A stretch of 64,000 nucleotides of DNA from contig LGRX02027801.1 in the NCBI GenBank assembly GCA_001247695.2, positions 1 through 64,000 of the forward strand, in the 5' to 3' direction. Position 1 is the first letter of the stretch, and every line of letters starts with the position of its first letter. The stretch is from Cymbomonas tetramitiformis. Taxonomy: Eukaryota; Chlorophyta; Pyramimonadophyceae; Pyramimonadales; Pyramimonadaceae. This document shows, piece after piece, positions 62,772 through 64,000 of this stretch. Below the pieces are notes generated by a model, which saw nothing but the letters and a program-made list of their open reading frames with translations, made no database searches and was not told the origin of the DNA. The position numbers and the translations under genes were made by a program.

Positions 62772-64000
62772 CTACGACGTTTCCCTGACGCCGCCTTTGA
62801 CGTTGCCCCCCTTCTTCTTGGGCGCCGCCGCCGCCGCCAGGTCTGCAGATTTTCTGGCCTCCTTTGCCAGCTCATCCTTCGGCGCGATGCGCATCCAGTG
62901 GCCGGGGTATGTATCCACGGGCACGAAATGAACAACCCGGATCGGCACTCTGCTCTCGAGCTGGATGTCATCTGGGGGGCAGAAATGAACCATGCTGAAA
63001 GGCGCTACATTCAGTGCTGCTCCTGCTGACCCCTGCTCAATTTCATTCAGCATGATCCGTATGTCGGCTGGAGGAATAATCCGGTAACACTGAATCACCC
63101 GTCTGGCCATGGCCGCAAGCACCAGCATCCATTCATGCTCACTGCTGCCTTTCTTTATGCGCAGTGTATCTGGAGTGGCGGCATCATGCCAAGGGAAAAG
63201 TTGCGCGGCGTGCTGCTTCAGGAAATCCCGCGCGGCGTCACGCAGCTTCACTACACGGTATTCAAGACCGTTGCGCGTGAGTCTGTGCATTCCGTGGATG
63301 TACGGGCATATCGCCCGAAGCCAGCAATCACCATCGGCCTTAACGTCACGAATCTCTAACCCAGCCTCCGCCAGGTAGTCTTCAATCTCCAAGAGGGACG
63401 CAAACCCCTCTTCCCTCCCGGGTTGTACTTGCGTGAGCAAGCGACGCGCCTTCGGCATTCGCAAATCGACCGTTCTTTGGGATTGTCCTTGTGCTGTTAG
63501 CGTCAAGTATTCGGGCAACGTGCTGAGCACGTGATACTCCCGAAGCGGGTGCGTGGTGGCCAAGTCCAATATCACGGGCATGGATGCACCATCGAATGGG
63601 GACGCGATGTGTGTATAGACGTGATGCACGACGGTGTCATTTCCGAAAACGGTGACCATGTTGTGCTCGGTTCCCAAAGTAGGTGCAGTCAGCCCAACAA
63701 CACCCGCCGACGCGCGGCCATGAGCTGGAGCAGCATCCATCTCTCCCAGGCAGGCAGGGCCCTCCGCTGCGGCAAGTGTGTGTGCGGTCTCACCATCCCC
63801 GCTCACGTCTGTTGCCGGCGCCTCGCACACCGCCGGGACTGCGGGACGCGCCGCGGCCCCGCCCATTTCCGCAGTCTCAGGAGGAGGCGCAGCAGCCACC
63901 TCTCCCAGGCAGGGGCCCTCCGCTGCGGCAAGTGTGTGTGTGGCCTCACCATCCCCGCTCACGTCTGTTGCCGGCGCCTCGGAAGCCGCCGGGACTGCGG
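62772..64000 (-). CDS. OTU-like cysteine protease (deubiquitinase-like), 5' end outside the window
   Basis: The frame is open to the right edge, so the N-terminus is missing. The N-terminal part repeats a segment containing VSGDGE..HTLAAAEGP and EAPATD. The C-terminal half has VKADGDCWLRAI, matching the OTU catalytic DGxCxxRA box with Cys as nucleophile (about residue 213 in the visible part). A possible catalytic His is in DTYPGHWMRI near the end. OTU proteases remove ubiquitin or related modifiers, and similar domains are known in some transposons and viruses. The tail is Lys-rich. Being in the same orientation and element as the Tnp2 gene suggests cargo. Confidence 0.65.
   Translation of the reverse strand, partial: AVPAASEAPATDVSGDGEATHTLAAAEGPCLGEVAAAPPPETAEMGGAAARPAVPAVCEAPATDVSGDGETAHTLAAAEGPACLGEMDAAPAHGRASAGVVGLTAPTLGTEHNMVTVFGNDTVVHHVYTHIASPFDGASMPVILDLATTHPLREYHVLSTLPEYLTLTAQGQSQRTVDLRMPKARRLLTQVQPGREEGFASLLEIEDYLAEAGLEIRDVKADGDCWLRAICPYIHGMHRLTRNGLEYRVVKLRDAARDFLKQHAAQLFPWHDAATPDTLRIKKGSSEHEWMLVLAAMARRVIQCYRIIPPADIRIMLNEIEQGSAGAALNVAPFSMVHFCPPDDIQLESRVPIRVVHFVPVDTYPGHWMRIAPKDELAKEARKSADLAAAAAPKKKGGNVKGGVRETS
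63735..64000. repeat. Tandem coding repeat at the right edge
   Basis: Two copies of a roughly 100-bp block (CTCCGCTGCGGCAAGTGTGT ... CTCACGTCTGTTGCCGGCGC) about 165 bp apart, in the N-terminal part of the OTU gene. More copies may lie outside. Confidence 0.85.

Larger units (their letters stand above)
51946..64000 (-). mobile_element. Large CACTA/EnSpm-like DNA transposon, left end and at least 12 kb, continuing off the window
   Basis: The terminus CACTACTAAGAATCG starts exactly where Ty3 element 2 breaks; GAC at 51943-51945 is the likely 3-bp target duplication. Subterminal inverted and direct repeats follow, then a Tnp2-like transposase on the minus strand, then at least seven further minus-strand coding blocks to the right edge. 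No second terminus is seen. If correct, the element carries chromo-RING, MYND and OTU-type cargo. Confidence 0.7.

Overview
The window looks like nuclear DNA of a eukaryote, most likely a unicellular alga of the green/prasinophyte type. The reasons are host-type genes with phase-consistent short introns and CTAAC-like branch points, several LTR-retrotransposon families with initiator-Met-tRNA-like primer sites, and retroelements carrying methyltransferase-like domains. No operons or bacterial signals are seen. The species assignment is inference.

Layout. (1) 1-13.3 kb is host DNA with two sets of minus-strand exons: an EGLN/PHD-type prolyl-hydroxylase-like gene (518-2504) and an ankyrin-repeat gene (11150-12563). 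They are separated by a nearly intact Ty1/Copia element (2710-9828, TSD GGGGC). (2) 13.3-35.8 kb is a nest of insertions. A minus-strand coding stretch, perhaps part of an old DNA transposon, is split by a gag-only LTR element (14147-35286, TSD CGTTT). That element is split by a Ty3/gypsy element (15022-32781, TSD CGTGT). The Ty3 element contains a young non-autonomous LTR element (27997-30918, TSD CTGGA) and an opposite-strand methyltransferase-like gene cassette (about 23.02-24.72 kb). (3) 35.8-37.5 kb holds a candidate small spliced gene. (4) 37510-51945 is a second Ty3/gypsy element with an intact 2016-codon pol frame. A 2.5-kb TIR DNA transposon (39222-41740, TSD GTATATGAC) interrupts its gag. 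(5) At 51946 homology to the Ty3 element stops exactly at CACTACTAAGAATCG. From there to the window end everything appears to lie inside one large CACTA/EnSpm-like transposon: terminal repeats, a Tnp2-like transposase in pieces, then a co-oriented series of genes including chromodomain-like+RING, MYND zinc-finger and OTU-protease-like products.

The most unusual points are as follows. A Dam-like methyltransferase domain (NPPY motif) occurs in both Ty3 elements between RNase H and integrase. A similar domain occurs in the Copia element, where it stands in place of the integrase catalytic core. The first Ty3 element also carries a C5-cytosine methyltransferase after its chromodomain. The right-hand transposon carries ubiquitin- and chromatin-type cargo. 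Divergence between LTR pairs counted by eye (5/192 for the outer element, 2/317 for the innermost) agrees with the nesting order. All calls come from reading the sequence; no database search was run.
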